Assembly (NCBI RefSeq): GCF_014295035.1
Contig: NZ_CP060404.1
Span: forward strand, 5,120,501 to 5,184,500
DNA length: 64,000 bases
Reading direction: 5' to 3'
DNA from: Streptomyces buecherae
GTDB taxonomy: Bacteria > Actinomycetota > Actinomycetes > Streptomycetales > Streptomycetaceae
Translations under genes and position numbers: made by a program
Shown: positions 43,657 to 52,152 of the stretch, in pieces
Numbering within the stretch: the first letter of the stretch is position 1
How the letters are laid out: every line of letters starts with the position of its first letter
The notes under the pieces: generated by a model
The model's input: only the letters and a program-made list of their open reading frames with translations
What the model was told of the DNA's origin: nothing
Databases searched by the model: none

Positions 43657-44154
43657 TCAGGTCGGGTCCCCGTGCGGGGCCCCGTCAGGGCCCGTGTGTT
43701 CGGGGCCGCCGTCCGTGGGCTGCCGTAGCCGCAGTTCGTAGTGGAGCGTGCGCACCCGCTTCGCCCGGTGCAGCAGCGGCACCAGGACGCCGTGGGTGAG
43801 CGGGTACTTGCGGGCCAGCAGGCGGGCCGCGCGCGCGTTCTCCGGGCTGGCCGGGTCGAGGAGCCGGGCGTGGGCGGGGGTGGCGGGGCCGGTCGGGACG
43901 CCCCGGGTGGTGGAGGGGGCGAGGGTCACCCGGGGGTCGTGGCGCAGCCGCCGCACCTTCCAGGCCGTGCTGTAGGTACGGACGTACGCGTGGTCGCCGT
44001 CCACGGCGATGTGCACGGGGGTGCCGACGGGCGAGCCGTCCCGCTTGTACGTGGTGAGCAGCACGGTCTTCTGCCGGACGTACGGCGCGAGCCCGGGGCC
44101 TGGCGGGTCGGGGAGCCGGCCGGGTGGTCGGGGGGAGTGGGTCATACGGTCCAT
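43657..44154 (-). CDS. PPOX-class (F420-dependent-like) oxidoreductase
   Basis: A 165-residue protein with a split-barrel flavin-type fold. Key features are YVRQKTVLLTTYKRDGSPVGTPVHIA, AYVRTYSTAWKVRRLRHDPRVTLAPS and the C-terminal ARLLARKYPLTHGVLVPLLHR. This pattern is typical of actinobacterial PPOX-class F420-dependent oxidoreductases. Which cofactor it uses (FMN or F420) cannot be settled here. ATG 44154 has no strong ribosome site; MTHS at 44145 is the alternative. It is convergent with the propeller-like gene. Confidence 0.88.
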   Translation of the reverse strand: MDRMTHSPRPPGRLPDPPGPGLAPYVRQKTVLLTTYKRDGSPVGTPVHIAVDGDHAYVRTYSTAWKVRRLRHDPRVTLAPSTTRGVPTGPATPAHARLLDPASPENARAARLLARKYPLTHGVLVPLLHRAKRVRTLHYELRLRQPTDGGPEHTGPDGAPHGDPT

Positions 44155-44255
44155 GAAGGCACGGCACGCGCGCCGCGTCACTCGTACGGCGCGCCCGGCG
44201 TGGCGCCACCCGCCGCGCGCTGGACCCGCCTACCCCGCCCTGACGGGTTGGCGAG

Positions 44256-44291
44256 AACCCCTTGAACCCCTTGAACCCCCTGAACCTCCTG
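44256..44291. repeat. Four tandem 9-bp repeats (AACCCCTTG)
   Basis: Units AACCCCTTG, AACCCCTTG, AACCCCCTG and AACCTCCTG lie in the otherwise empty 44155-44447 interval between the PPOX and serC genes. Confidence 0.85.
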
Positions 44292-44372
44292 GTCCCCCGA
44301 AACTCGCGCCCGCCGCGCCGCGCACGCCCCCGCCCAGCCGACGACGCGCGCTGCCGCCCGGAGGGCGGTACG

Positions 44373-44412
44373 CGTGAGCCCCGCGCGGCGGCGGTGCCGG
44401 GCGGGGCTCACG
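44373..44412 (-). terminator. Hairpin terminator of serC
   Basis: A 12-bp perfect stem (CGTGAGCCCCGC / GCGGGGCTCACG) with a 16-nt loop lies 35 bp downstream of the serC stop codon. Confidence 0.7.
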
Positions 44413-44447
44413 GGTGGACAGCGGTGGCGGGGTGGGCCCGCCGGGGG

Positions 44448-45566
44448 TCAGAGCTGCTCGATGACGTGGTCCACGCAGGCGGTCAGGGCCTCGACGTCCG
44501 CGGGGTCCACGGACGGGAACATGGCGACCCGGAGCTGGTTGCGGCCCAGCTTGCGGTAGGGCTCGGTGTCCACGATCCCGTTGGCTCGCAGCACCTTGGC
44601 GACAGCGGCGGCGTCGACGCTGTCGGCGAAGTCGATGGTGCCGACGACCTGGGAGCGCTGCGCCGGCTCGGCGACGAACGGCGAGGCGTACGACGACTTC
44701 TCCGCCCAGTCGTACAGGCGGGACGAGGAGTCGGCGGTGCGCCGCACGGCCCAGTCGAGGCCGCCCTGCCCGTTGATCCAGTCGAGCTGGTCGGCGAGGA
44801 GGAAGAGGGTGGCGAGCGCCGGGGTGTTGTACGTCTGGTTCTTGAGCGAGTTGTCGATCGCGGTCGGCAGCGAGAAGAACTCGGGCACGTACCGCCCCGA
44901 GCCGTGCACGCGCGCGGCGCGCTCCAGGGCGGCGGGCGAGAACGCCGCCAGCCACAGGCCGCCGTCCGCGGCGAACGACTTCTGCGGCGCGAAGTAGTAG
45001 ACGTCGGTCTCGGTGATGTCGACGGGCAGGCCGCCGGCGCCGGAGGTCGCGTCCACCAGGACGAGCGCTCCGTCGTCGGCCCCGGCGACCCGGCGCAGCG
45101 GCGCTGCCACACCGGTCGAGGTCTCGTTGTGGGTGAGGGCGTAGACGTCCACGCCCTCCTCGGCGACCGGCTCCGGGTGGGTGCCGGGGTCCGAGTTGAT
45201 CACGGTGGGCTCGCCCAGCCACGGGGCGAGCTTGGCGGCCTTGGCGAACTTCGACGAGAACTCGCCGAAGGTCAGGTGCTGCGAGGTGCGCTCGATCAGG
45301 CCGTGGGTCGCGATGTCCCAGAAGGCGGTGGTGCCGCCGTTGCCCAGGATGACCTCGTACCCGTCGGGCAGCGAGAAGAGTTCGCGCACGCCAGCGCGGA
45401 CCCGGCCCACCAGGTCCTTGACCGGCGGCTGCCGGTGTGAGGTGCCCAGCAGCGAGGTGCCGGTGGCGGCCAGGGCGCTGAGCGCCTCCGTGCGCACCTT
45501 GGAGGGGCCCGAGCCGAAGCGTCCGTCGGCGGGCTTGATGTCAGCAGGAATCTGGATCTCAGCCAC
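44448..45566 (-). CDS. serC: Phosphoserine aminotransferase
   Basis: A 372-residue class V PLP enzyme that makes 3-phosphoserine from 3-phosphohydroxypyruvate and glutamate in serine biosynthesis. It follows the actinobacterial SerC pattern: FGSGPSKVR at the start, GTSHRQPPVKDLVGRV, LGNGGTTAFWD, and YFAPQKSFAADGGLWLA with the PLP-binding Lys. The C-terminal domain ends GRNQLRVAMFPSVDPADVEALTACVD. ATG 45566 is well placed, and length matches the family. The 365-bp region upstream (45567-45931) holds only its promoter and GGGCC-rich repeats (45896-45930); no gene is seen there. Confidence 0.97.
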   Translation of the reverse strand: MAEIQIPADIKPADGRFGSGPSKVRTEALSALAATGTSLLGTSHRQPPVKDLVGRVRAGVRELFSLPDGYEVILGNGGTTAFWDIATHGLIERTSQHLTFGEFSSKFAKAAKLAPWLGEPTVINSDPGTHPEPVAEEGVDVYALTHNETSTGVAAPLRRVAGADDGALVLVDATSGAGGLPVDITETDVYYFAPQKSFAADGGLWLAAFSPAALERAARVHGSGRYVPEFFSLPTAIDNSLKNQTYNTPALATLFLLADQLDWINGQGGLDWAVRRTADSSSRLYDWAEKSSYASPFVAEPAQRSQVVGTIDFADSVDAAAVAKVLRANGIVDTEPYRKLGRNQLRVAMFPSVDPADVEALTACVDHVIEQL

Positions 45567-45931
45567 GGGCGAAGCCTAATCCGTTACGTCGAACGTGCTA
45601 GAGGGCAGTCCACCGTATGAGACCAGGTGAGCACCGTTCGCGATCAGAGGTGACCGGATACGGGCCGGATCAGGCTGAATATGCCCCTGGAATGGCGTCG
45701 GTTTTCGGGCGCCCTGGCGGACGCCGGTGCCGGGCCGGCGCGCGGGGGCGACACCGGGCCCGTACACGGCGACGAGGCCGGGCCCGCGCGCGGTGTGGTG
45801 ACCCCGCGCGGGCCCGGCCGTCGCGCCCGTACGGGGCGGCACGCGCCGGGGAGCGAACCCCGATCCGCGCCGCCCGTGCGCCCGTGCCGTGCCGGGTCGG
45901 GCCGGGCCGGGCCGGGTTGGGTCGGGCCGAC

Positions 45932-46384
45932 TCAGGCCGTGCCGGGGACCTTGCTCGTGGTCACGGCGATCCGGTTCCACGCGTTGATGGCGAAGATGAC
46001 GCCGATGAGCTTGGCCAGCTCGGCCTCGTCGAAGTGCTCGGCGGCCCGCGCGTACACCTCGTCGGAGACGCCGTTCGGCAGCAGCGTGACGGCCTCGGTC
46101 AGGGCCAGCGCCGCCTGCTCCTTCTCGGAGAAGAAGGTGGGCGCCTCGTGCCACGCGCTGACCAGGTTGACGCGCTCCTCACTCTCACCGGCCTTGCGGG
46201 CGTCGGTGGTGTGCATGAGCAGGCAGTACGCGCAGTGGTTGATCTGCGAGGCGCGGATCTGGACCAGCTCGACGAGGGAGTGGTCAAGGCCCTCCTTGGC
46301 GGCGGCGGTCAGGTCGATCATGGCCTGGAAGACCTTGGGGGCGGCCTTGGTGAAGTTCATCCGGGCGGTGTGTTCAGTGGTCAT
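45932..46384 (-). CDS. Carboxymuconolactone decarboxylase/AhpD-like protein
   Basis: A 150-residue member of the AhpD-like superfamily. The redox CxxC with nearby His is intact: Cys51-Ala-Tyr-Cys54 and His58 in QINHCAYCLLMH. Proteins of this type are alkylhydroperoxidase-like peroxidases or protein thiol reductants. The rest, FFSEKEQAALALTEAVTLL and IGVIFAINAWNRIAVTT, is the family helical core. It is divergent from the MocR-type regulator at 46431 with 46 bp between, so that regulator likely controls it. Confidence 0.92.
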   Translation of the reverse strand: MTTEHTARMNFTKAAPKVFQAMIDLTAAAKEGLDHSLVELVQIRASQINHCAYCLLMHTTDARKAGESEERVNLVSAWHEAPTFFSEKEQAALALTEAVTLLPNGVSDEVYARAAEHFDEAELAKLIGVIFAINAWNRIAVTTSKVPGTA

Positions 46385-46430
46385 ACCTCGACTCTAGGAG
46401 GCCGATCGCGCGCACATATGGTTCATTGCC

Positions 46431-47990
46431 ATGGCGGAATCGTGGGGCAAAGTGACCGATGGGCTCGGTAGTGACCTCCATCTGGAATTGACCGGTCCGG
46501 GAGGTGTACGGGCCTCGCTGACGCGGGCCCTGCGGGAGGCGATCCGCACCGGGCGGCTCGTGCCCGGCACCCGGCTGCCGGCGTACCGCTCGCTCGCGGT
46601 GGACCTCGGCGTCGCCCGCAACACCGTCGCCGAGGCGTACGCCGAACTCGTCGCCGAGGGCTGGCTCACCGCCCGCCGGGGCGCGGGCACCCGGGTCGCG
46701 CCGGGCGCCGTGCCGCCACGGCCCGCCGCCCCGCGCGCGCCGACCCGCCCGTCGCTGGCCGCCCGCCCCACCTTCGACCTGCACCCCGGCGCGCCCGACG
46801 CCTCTTCCTTCCCGCGCGCCGCCTGGCTCACCTCCTCGCGCCGGGCGCTGACCAACGCGCCCAGCTCGGCGTTCGGCGTCAACGACCCGCGCGGGCGCGT
46901 CGAGTTGCGCCGCGTGCTGACGGAGTACCTGGCCCGCGCCCGTGGCGTGCGGGCCGACCCCGAACGCATCGTGATCTGCTCGGGTTTCGCGCACGGCCTG
47001 CGGCTGTTGGCCGAGGTGCTGGTCGAGGCCGCGCGGGACGGGGGCCCGCCGCGCGGTGTCCCGCCGCACGGCGGGTTCGGTGACACGGGCCGGGCCGCGG
47101 CGTGGGGGCGGGTCGCGGACGCGGTGCCGGACGTGCTGACGGGCGGCGCGCGCGGGCGCGACGGCGGGTTGACGGTGGCCGTGGAGTCGTACGGCCTCGG
47201 CTTCCACCGTACGATCCTCGGCCGCGCCGGCATCCACGCCCTGCCGCTGCCGGTGGACGAACACGGCGCGCGGGTCGCCGAGTTGACGGACGTGGACGCC
47301 CGCGCGGTGCTGCTGACGCCCGCGCACCAGTACCCGACCGGCGGCCCGCTGCACCCCGAGCGCCGGGCGGCCGTCATCGACTGGGCGCGCGCCACCGACG
47401 GGTTGGTCATCGAGGACGACTACGACGGCGAGTTCCGCTACGACCGGCAGCCCGTCGGGTCCGTGCAGGGGCTCGACCCGGACCACGTGGTGTACGTCGG
47501 GTCGGTCAGCAAGAGCCTGTCCCCGGCGGTCCGGCTCGGCTGGCTGGTGCTGCCGGACGCGCTGGTGGACGCGGTGCTCGCGGTCAAGGGCGAGCGCGAG
47601 CTGTGGGTGAGCGTGCCCGACCAACTCGTCCTCGCCGACCTCATCGCGTCGGGGGCGTACGACCGGCACGTACGGCGGATGCGGCAGCGCTACCGGCGCC
47701 GGCGCGACCAACTGGTCGCGCTGCTCGCCGAGCGCGCCCCCCACATCGCCGTCACCGGCATCGCGGCCGGCCTGCACGCGGTCCTTGAGCTGCCGCCGGG
47801 CACGGAGCGCACCATCGTGCAGGCCGCGGCGTGGCAGGGCCTGGCCGTGGACGGCCTGAGCCCCTACCGCCATCCCGACGCGCCGATGCCACCCCAGGAC
47901 GGCCTGGTGGTGGGGTACGGCACGCCACCGGACCACACGTTCGCGGGCGCGCTTGACGCGCTGTGCCGGGCGCTCCCGTCGCCGGCCTAG
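46431..47990 (+). CDS. MocR/PdxR-type GntR-aminotransferase regulator
   Basis: A 519-residue fusion. Residues 20-85 are a GntR winged helix (SLTRALREAIRTGRLVPGTRLP and RNTVAEAYAELVAEGWLTA). The remaining 400 residues form a fold-type I aminotransferase domain with PLP-binding Lys in GSVSKSLSPAVRLGW and TPAHQYPTGG, EDDYDGEFRYDR motifs. MocR proteins bind PLP and regulate adjacent genes. The divergent AhpD-like gene is the likely target. ATG 46431 gives MAESWGKV. In streptomycetes, members often control pyridoxal or small-molecule genes, so PLP sensing is plausible. Confidence 0.94.
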   Translation: MAESWGKVTDGLGSDLHLELTGPGGVRASLTRALREAIRTGRLVPGTRLPAYRSLAVDLGVARNTVAEAYAELVAEGWLTARRGAGTRVAPGAVPPRPAAPRAPTRPSLAARPTFDLHPGAPDASSFPRAAWLTSSRRALTNAPSSAFGVNDPRGRVELRRVLTEYLARARGVRADPERIVICSGFAHGLRLLAEVLVEAARDGGPPRGVPPHGGFGDTGRAAAWGRVADAVPDVLTGGARGRDGGLTVAVESYGLGFHRTILGRAGIHALPLPVDEHGARVAELTDVDARAVLLTPAHQYPTGGPLHPERRAAVIDWARATDGLVIEDDYDGEFRYDRQPVGSVQGLDPDHVVYVGSVSKSLSPAVRLGWLVLPDALVDAVLAVKGERELWVSVPDQLVLADLIASGAYDRHVRRMRQRYRRRRDQLVALLAERAPHIAVTGIAAGLHAVLELPPGTERTIVQAAAWQGLAVDGLSPYRHPDAPMPPQDGLVVGYGTPPDHTFAGALDALCRALPSPA

Positions 47991-48080
47991 GGTGTGTCTG
48001 ACGCGGGATCTTGGTGGTCGCGGCGTGGATGGACGTGTCAGGCCCGTGCGATGCGGGCGCCAGGCGGTGAGGGCGGGGTG

Positions 48081-49265
48081 TCAGGCGATGCGGGTGGTCG
48101 GTTGGGCGTCGGCCGTCGGTACGGAGGGCACGGACGTGAACTGTGCCGCCCAGCGCCGGTATCTCATGATCGGCCCGTCGCCACGAGCGAGCCGAGGGTG
48201 TTCCACGTGCGCGCGGTGTCGCCAGATGGCGACGTCGCGGGCGCTTTGGCTGACGGTGGCTCGCGCGAACGGCACCGAGATCAGGGCGGCCAGCGCACGG
48301 GCCAGCCAGCGGTACCTGCGCCAGGTGAACCGTACGGTGACCGTCGAGCGCAACACGGCCTGACCGGGGCTCACCGGGGTCACGCAGGTCCAGTTGCGCA
48401 CGTGCAGACCGATGCGGGGGCTGGTGGCCTCGCCGTACAGGACGCCCAGGCCGTAGGCGGTCGTCTCCATCGCGGGTGCCCACAGGGGAGCGGATCGTGA
48501 CTGGTCGTCGGCGCGTCCGAGCCGGTACGCGCTCATCATGCGGGCGCCGAGGAAGTGCGGTGGCGAGACGACCTCCAGGGCCACCTTGTGCAGGGGTACG
48601 AAGTGTCCGTAGTCGACGACGTTCTCCATGAAGTCGTCCGGGTGCGCGGCCACGGTCCGCGCCGACGCGCGGGCTCGGGGGAACGCCGCCGGCGGCGGTA
48701 CGTCGATCTCCCAGGTCGGGCCCTTGCCTTGGGCGTGCCGCCACACGAAGATCAGGCCGTCGATCTCCCGGTGCTCGACCAGGCCCAACCGCGCCGCGGG
48801 CGGCGGGGTGTCGTACCCCGTGCGTACGCAGGCCCCGTTGGGGGCGAACTCGAAGCGGTGGAAGGGGCAGACGAGGTTCTCCCCGCGCACGGTGCCGCCA
48901 TGGCCGAGGTGTGCCCCCAGGTGTGGGCAGAACGGCCGCACGGCGCGAAGTCGTCCGGCCGACGTGCGGTAGAGCACCACGTCCTGCCCTGCCAGGCGTC
49001 GGGTGACCACCTTGCCGATCCGCACTTCGGCGCTCGTGGCCACGGCGAACCAGCCATCGGGGTAGGGACGTTCGATCGAGCGCATTGGTGGGGTCAACGA
49101 CTCGCCGGGGCCCGCTTGTTGCCCCTCTCCGCCCGGCTTTCCCGTCATCCGCTCATGGGGCGCGGGTGCGGGCGAAGGCAGAGGCGTGGAGGGTGAGGGC
49201 GAAGCCTGGGCCGTGGGGGTTGGCTGGTCGGGATCGGTGGGCCGGTTGGGCTGTGGCAGCGACAT
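48081..49265 (-). CDS. Rieske oxygenase-like protein 1
   Basis: A 394-residue Rieske non-haem iron oxygenase-type protein. The Rieske ligands are Cys113-x-His115 and Cys133-x2-His136 with the usual 17-residue interval. The mononuclear iron motif is NVVDYGHFVPLH (Asp, His, His). The order resembles KshA/cholesterol 7-desaturase-like (Neverland) enzymes, which oxidise hydrophobic rings; the substrate is inferred only by family. ATG 49265 has AGGGGCG; a 60-residue Pro/Ser-rich extension precedes the conserved part (MRSIERPYPDG), so a later start at 49085 is possible. It is a paralogue of the gene at 52153. Confidence 0.9.
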   Translation of the reverse strand: MSLPQPNRPTDPDQPTPTAQASPSPSTPLPSPAPAPHERMTGKPGGEGQQAGPGESLTPPMRSIERPYPDGWFAVATSAEVRIGKVVTRRLAGQDVVLYRTSAGRLRAVRPFCPHLGAHLGHGGTVRGENLVCPFHRFEFAPNGACVRTGYDTPPPAARLGLVEHREIDGLIFVWRHAQGKGPTWEIDVPPPAAFPRARASARTVAAHPDDFMENVVDYGHFVPLHKVALEVVSPPHFLGARMMSAYRLGRADDQSRSAPLWAPAMETTAYGLGVLYGEATSPRIGLHVRNWTCVTPVSPGQAVLRSTVTVRFTWRRYRWLARALAALISVPFARATVSQSARDVAIWRHRAHVEHPRLARGDGPIMRYRRWAAQFTSVPSVPTADAQPTTRIA

Positions 49266-49560
49266 ATCGCCCCTGTCCTTTCCTGCTTCCTTCTGCTTCC
49301 TTCTGCTTCTCTCCGCACTTCTGTGCGTGCCGTATCCGGCGTCGCGGTGATGGGACGGCCGCCGAGGTGGGCTCCGTCGCGAGCCCTCTCGTGCGACTTC
49401 AGCAGCGTCACAGTGGCGTGCCGCGCCGAAACGGTCATTCAGGTGCCGAATCACTAAAAGGCGGGAAAGGGGCGTTCGGGGGTTTGCGTACGGTGCCGGC
49501 GAGGCTGGGATGCGCGCGACTCGCGCTCCTGGGAGGGTTCGCGGGGGCCAGAGGGTGAGC

Positions 49561-49670
49561 GAGCCAGGTGCGTGTCGGTCCGGTAGCGGTTGGCGAGTTG
49601 GTCGAGGCGGGTGGCGAGCGCCCGAAACTGCGGGAGACGTGCGAAGCGGCATTCGACTCCATCGCGGGCC
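49561..49670 (-). pseudogene. Decayed IS5-type transposase C-terminus
   Basis: On the minus strand the frame reads VECRFARLPQFRALATRL, then DQLANRYRTDTHLA. This resembles the C-terminal helix block of IS5-type DDE transposases (NVVERCFNRLKQWRGLATRYDK...). It ends after about 35 codons with no start, no catalytic DDE residues and no visible inverted repeats, so only a relic remains. It lies in the 565-bp region between the Rieske gene and the alpha/beta hydrolase. The call rests on pattern recognition; a homology search would confirm or refute it. Confidence 0.5.
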
Positions 49671-49710
49671 TGGTGGAGCGCACGGCCGAAGGTCGGAGGG
49701 GCGCGCGGGC

Positions 49711-49752
49711 GGTACCACCTCGGCGTTACCCCCTCAGCGCTACTACCTCAGC
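49711..49752. repeat. Three tandem 14-bp imperfect repeats
   Basis: Units GGTACCACCTCGGC, GTTACCCCCTCAGC and GCTACTACCTCAGC share the T-A-C-ACCTC-GC pattern, 79 bp before the alpha/beta hydrolase start. Three iterated sites one and a third helical turns apart could be a regulator array. No cognate regulator is known. Confidence 0.6.
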
Positions 49753-49830
49753 GGTAATCGACGGGGTGATCGGTGTCGGGCGAGAGTTGCCCCATCACCA
49801 CGCCGCCGCGTCCCGGAAGGGGATTCGCTG

Positions 49831-50694
49831 ATGCCGTACTTCGAGGGTTCCGACGGAACAAGCCTGTTCTACACCGACTGGGGCCGGGGCAAGCCGGTGG
49901 TGTTCGTGTCGGGGGCCTGGCTCAGCAGCAGCGCGTGGGAGCTCCAGATGCTGCCGCTCTCCGAGCGGGGGCTGCGCTGCGTCGCCTTCGACAAGAGGGG
50001 GCACGGCCGCTCGGACTGGGTCGGCCACGGCTTCGACTACGACACCCTCGCCGACGACCTCGCCGCGCTGCTCGACCACCTCGACCTGCGCGAGGTGACC
50101 CTGGTGGCGCACTCGATGGGTGGGGGAGAGGTGATCCGGTACCTGACCCGCCACGGCTACGACCGGGTGAGCCGGGTGGTGCTGATGGCCGTCACCGCGC
50201 CGTTGCTGGTCGAGACGCCGGACCACCCGGAGGGCATCGGCCAGGAGGCCCTCGACGCCCTGCTGGCCACACAGGCCCGGGACCGGCCCCGGTGGATGGC
50301 CCAGAACGCGCAGGCGTTCTTCGCCACCCACCTCGGCAACACGGTCTCCACCGAACTGATCGAGCAGACGGTGCGCCGGTGCCTGGACTGCTCGGCCAAG
50401 GCCGCCGTCGAGGTGGTCAGGACGGGGTTCTGCACCGATCTGCGCGAGGAGGTCAGCGCGCTCCGGGTGCCCACCCTGATCCTCCACGGCGACGCCGACG
50501 CCTCCGCCCCCATCGACCTGTGCGGCCGGCGGCTGGCCCACCTGGTGCCGGACAACGTGTACCGGGAGTACCCGGCGGCGGGACACGGCCTCTTCATCAC
50601 CCACGCCGAGCGCGTGAACCAGGATCTGCTCGACTTCGTCGCGGCCCCCGCACCGGCCGCCGCCACCGTCGGGGGCGGGCAGCGCGGCGCGTGA
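49831..50694 (+). CDS. Alpha/beta hydrolase (non-haem haloperoxidase-like)
   Basis: A 287-residue alpha/beta-fold hydrolase. ATG 49831 has AAGGGG. Features are GKPVVFVSGAWLSSSAWE, FDKRGHGRSDW, nucleophile elbow VAHSMGGGE with Ser95, the acid in LHGDADASAP and the His of YPAAGHGLFITH. Proteins of this kind include non-haem chloroperoxidases and aryl/other esterases. The oxyanion-hole region and Ser-Asp-His triad are complete, so it should be active. It sits between two Rieske-type genes and next to a MerR/SDR pair, suggesting a small catabolic cluster. Confidence 0.9.
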   Translation: MPYFEGSDGTSLFYTDWGRGKPVVFVSGAWLSSSAWELQMLPLSERGLRCVAFDKRGHGRSDWVGHGFDYDTLADDLAALLDHLDLREVTLVAHSMGGGEVIRYLTRHGYDRVSRVVLMAVTAPLLVETPDHPEGIGQEALDALLATQARDRPRWMAQNAQAFFATHLGNTVSTELIEQTVRRCLDCSAKAAVEVVRTGFCTDLREEVSALRVPTLILHGDADASAPIDLCGRRLAHLVPDNVYREYPAAGHGLFITHAERVNQDLLDFVAAPAPAAATVGGGQRGA

Positions 50695-50773
50695 GCGTGG
50701 ACACGGCGCCGTACGGGCCGACGTGCGGCCCCACGTCGTACGCGTTCCCCCGGCGGAGCGCGTACGCGTACGC

Positions 50774-51178
50774 CTACGCCTTGCCCCCGGCCCCGGCCCC
50801 TGCCCTGGCTCCGGCCCCGGCGGTGAGCGCCTCGCCCGCGTGGATGATCGAGCTGAGCATGGCGTGGGCGGCCTGGAGCTGTTCGATGGAACGACTCATG
50901 CGCTCGCGCTCGTCCCGCAGGTCCTGGGCCATCTCGTCGCAGGTCGGCGCCAGGATCGTCCCCTCGTCGGCCATGCACGGCAGCACCTCCCGGATCAGGT
51001 CGGTGTTCAGCCCGGCCGCGAGCAGGACCCGGACCCGGCGCACGGTGGCCACGTCGGAGTCGTCGTACTCGCGGTAGCCGCTGGCCCGCCGCCGTGGTCG
51101 CAGCAACCCCTGCTGCTCGTAGTAGCGCAGGCTCCTGGTGCTGACGCCGGAGCGCTTCGCCAGCTCGCCGATGAACAT
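50774..51178 (-). CDS. MerR family transcriptional regulator
   Basis: A 134-residue MerR regulator. Residues 1-70 hold the winged HTH: MFIGELAKRSGVSTRSLRYYEQQGLLRP and GYREYDDSDVATVRRVRVLL. The C-terminal helix holds one Cys pair (VLPCMADEGT and APTCDEMAQDL) and then an Ala/Gly tail. ATG 51178 follows a GGGGG ribosome site. It is divergent from the SDR gene; a MerR-type dyad and a 20-bp-spacer promoter lie between (51199-51230). It most likely activates the SDR gene in response to an unidentified effector. Confidence 0.93.
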   Translation of the reverse strand: MFIGELAKRSGVSTRSLRYYEQQGLLRPRRRASGYREYDDSDVATVRRVRVLLAAGLNTDLIREVLPCMADEGTILAPTCDEMAQDLRDERERMSRSIEQLQAAHAMLSSIIHAGEALTAGAGARAGAGAGGKA

Positions 51179-51198
51179 GTGACCCCCGGCATACACGG

Positions 51199-51230
51199 TT
51201 GACTTTGACATTGACGTCAAGGTCTAGCTT
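51199..51230 (+). promoter_or_regulatory. MerR-type promoter/operator for the SDR gene
   Basis: A -35 TTGACT (51199-51204) and -10 TAGCTT (51225-51230) are 20 bp apart, the over-long spacing of MerR-activated promoters. The dyad GACTTTGAC / GTCAAGGTC (51201-51224, one mismatch) fills the spacer. The SDR start codon follows the -10 by 7 bp, so the mRNA would be leaderless. Confidence 0.75.
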
Positions 51231-51237
51231 AACCGCC

Positions 51238-52047
51238 ATGACAACGAACCGCAGTGCTCAGCAGGTCTCAACTGACAAGCCGCGGAACCTGGTTCAGGAT
51301 CTGGCGGGCAGGAAGGCCGTCGTGACCGGCGGCACCATCGGCATGGGCCGGGCCATCGTCCAGGCCCTGACCGACCGGGGCGCGGAGGTGGTGTTCACCG
51401 GGCGCGGTGACGAGCGCCTGGCTGAGGCGCGGGCGGCGCTCGACACCCCGCTGGCCCACCCGGTGCGCTCCGACGCCACCGACACCACGGCCATCGCGGC
51501 CCTCCGCGATCAGGTCGCCGACCGCCTCGGCGGCGTGGACTACCTCTTCGTCAACCAGGGCATCGCCGAGTTCCAGACGTTGGAGGAGGTCACCGAGGAG
51601 TCGTGGGACCGCGTCTTCGCCGTGAACACCAAGGGCGCCTTCTTCACCGTTCAGGCGCTGGCGCCGCTGATGGCCGAGGGTGGCTCGATCGTGTTCACCA
51701 CCGTCTCCAACGACCGGATCTTCCCCGGCCTCAGCGCGTACTCGGCGGCGAAGGAGGCCGTCACCGCCTTCTCGAAGGTGCTCGCCGCCGAGCTGCTGCC
51801 GCGCGGGATACGGGTCAACGCGCTCGCCCCCGGCTTCATCCTCACCCCCACCATGGGCGTCGCCGAACTGACCGACGAGCAGCGCGCCGAGTTCGTCGAG
51901 CAGGGCAACGCGTCCACGCCGATGGGGCGCGGCGGCACGGTGGAGGAGGTCGCCGCCGCCGCGCTGTACCTCGCGGTCGACGCCACGTTCACCACGGGCG
52001 TGGAGCTGCCCGTGGACGGCGGCTTCGGGCAGGGCCTGGGGGAGTGA
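51238..52047 (+). CDS. SDR family oxidoreductase
   Basis: A 269-residue short-chain dehydrogenase/reductase. The cofactor motif is TGGTIGMG (residues 30-37), the structural Asn130 is in FAVNTKG, and the active site is Tyr168-x3-Lys172 (SAYSAAKEA) with Ser157 (VSNDR). Substrate and product are unknown. The start ATG 51238 lies 7 nt after a MerR-type -10 box, so translation is likely from a leaderless message. It is divergent from the MerR regulator and closed off by a strong terminator at 52071. Confidence 0.94.
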   Translation: MTTNRSAQQVSTDKPRNLVQDLAGRKAVVTGGTIGMGRAIVQALTDRGAEVVFTGRGDERLAEARAALDTPLAHPVRSDATDTTAIAALRDQVADRLGGVDYLFVNQGIAEFQTLEEVTEESWDRVFAVNTKGAFFTVQALAPLMAEGGSIVFTTVSNDRIFPGLSAYSAAKEAVTAFSKVLAAELLPRGIRVNALAPGFILTPTMGVAELTDEQRAEFVEQGNASTPMGRGGTVEEVAAAALYLAVDATFTTGVELPVDGGFGQGLGE

Positions 52048-52070
52048 CCTCCGCCGCTGCCCGATGGGTG

Positions 52071-52112
52071 GCGTTCTCCCACGGCCCGGCCTGACCGGCC
52101 GTGGGAGAACGC
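52071..52112. terminator. Strong hairpin terminator
   Basis: A perfect 16-bp stem (GCGTTCTCCCACGGCC / GGCCGTGGGAGAACGC) with a 10-nt loop separates the SDR gene from the convergent Rieske gene at 52153. Confidence 0.9.
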
Positions 52113-52152
52113 GGTGCCGCACGGCGCGGTCACCGCCCCGTTCGCGGCCCCG

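Noticed and set aside
49690..49724. Minus-strand AGGTGGTACCGC resembling a T-box antitermination tag
   Set aside because: No stem I, specifier loop, terminator or downstream aminoacylation gene; it is part of the 14-bp repeat array.
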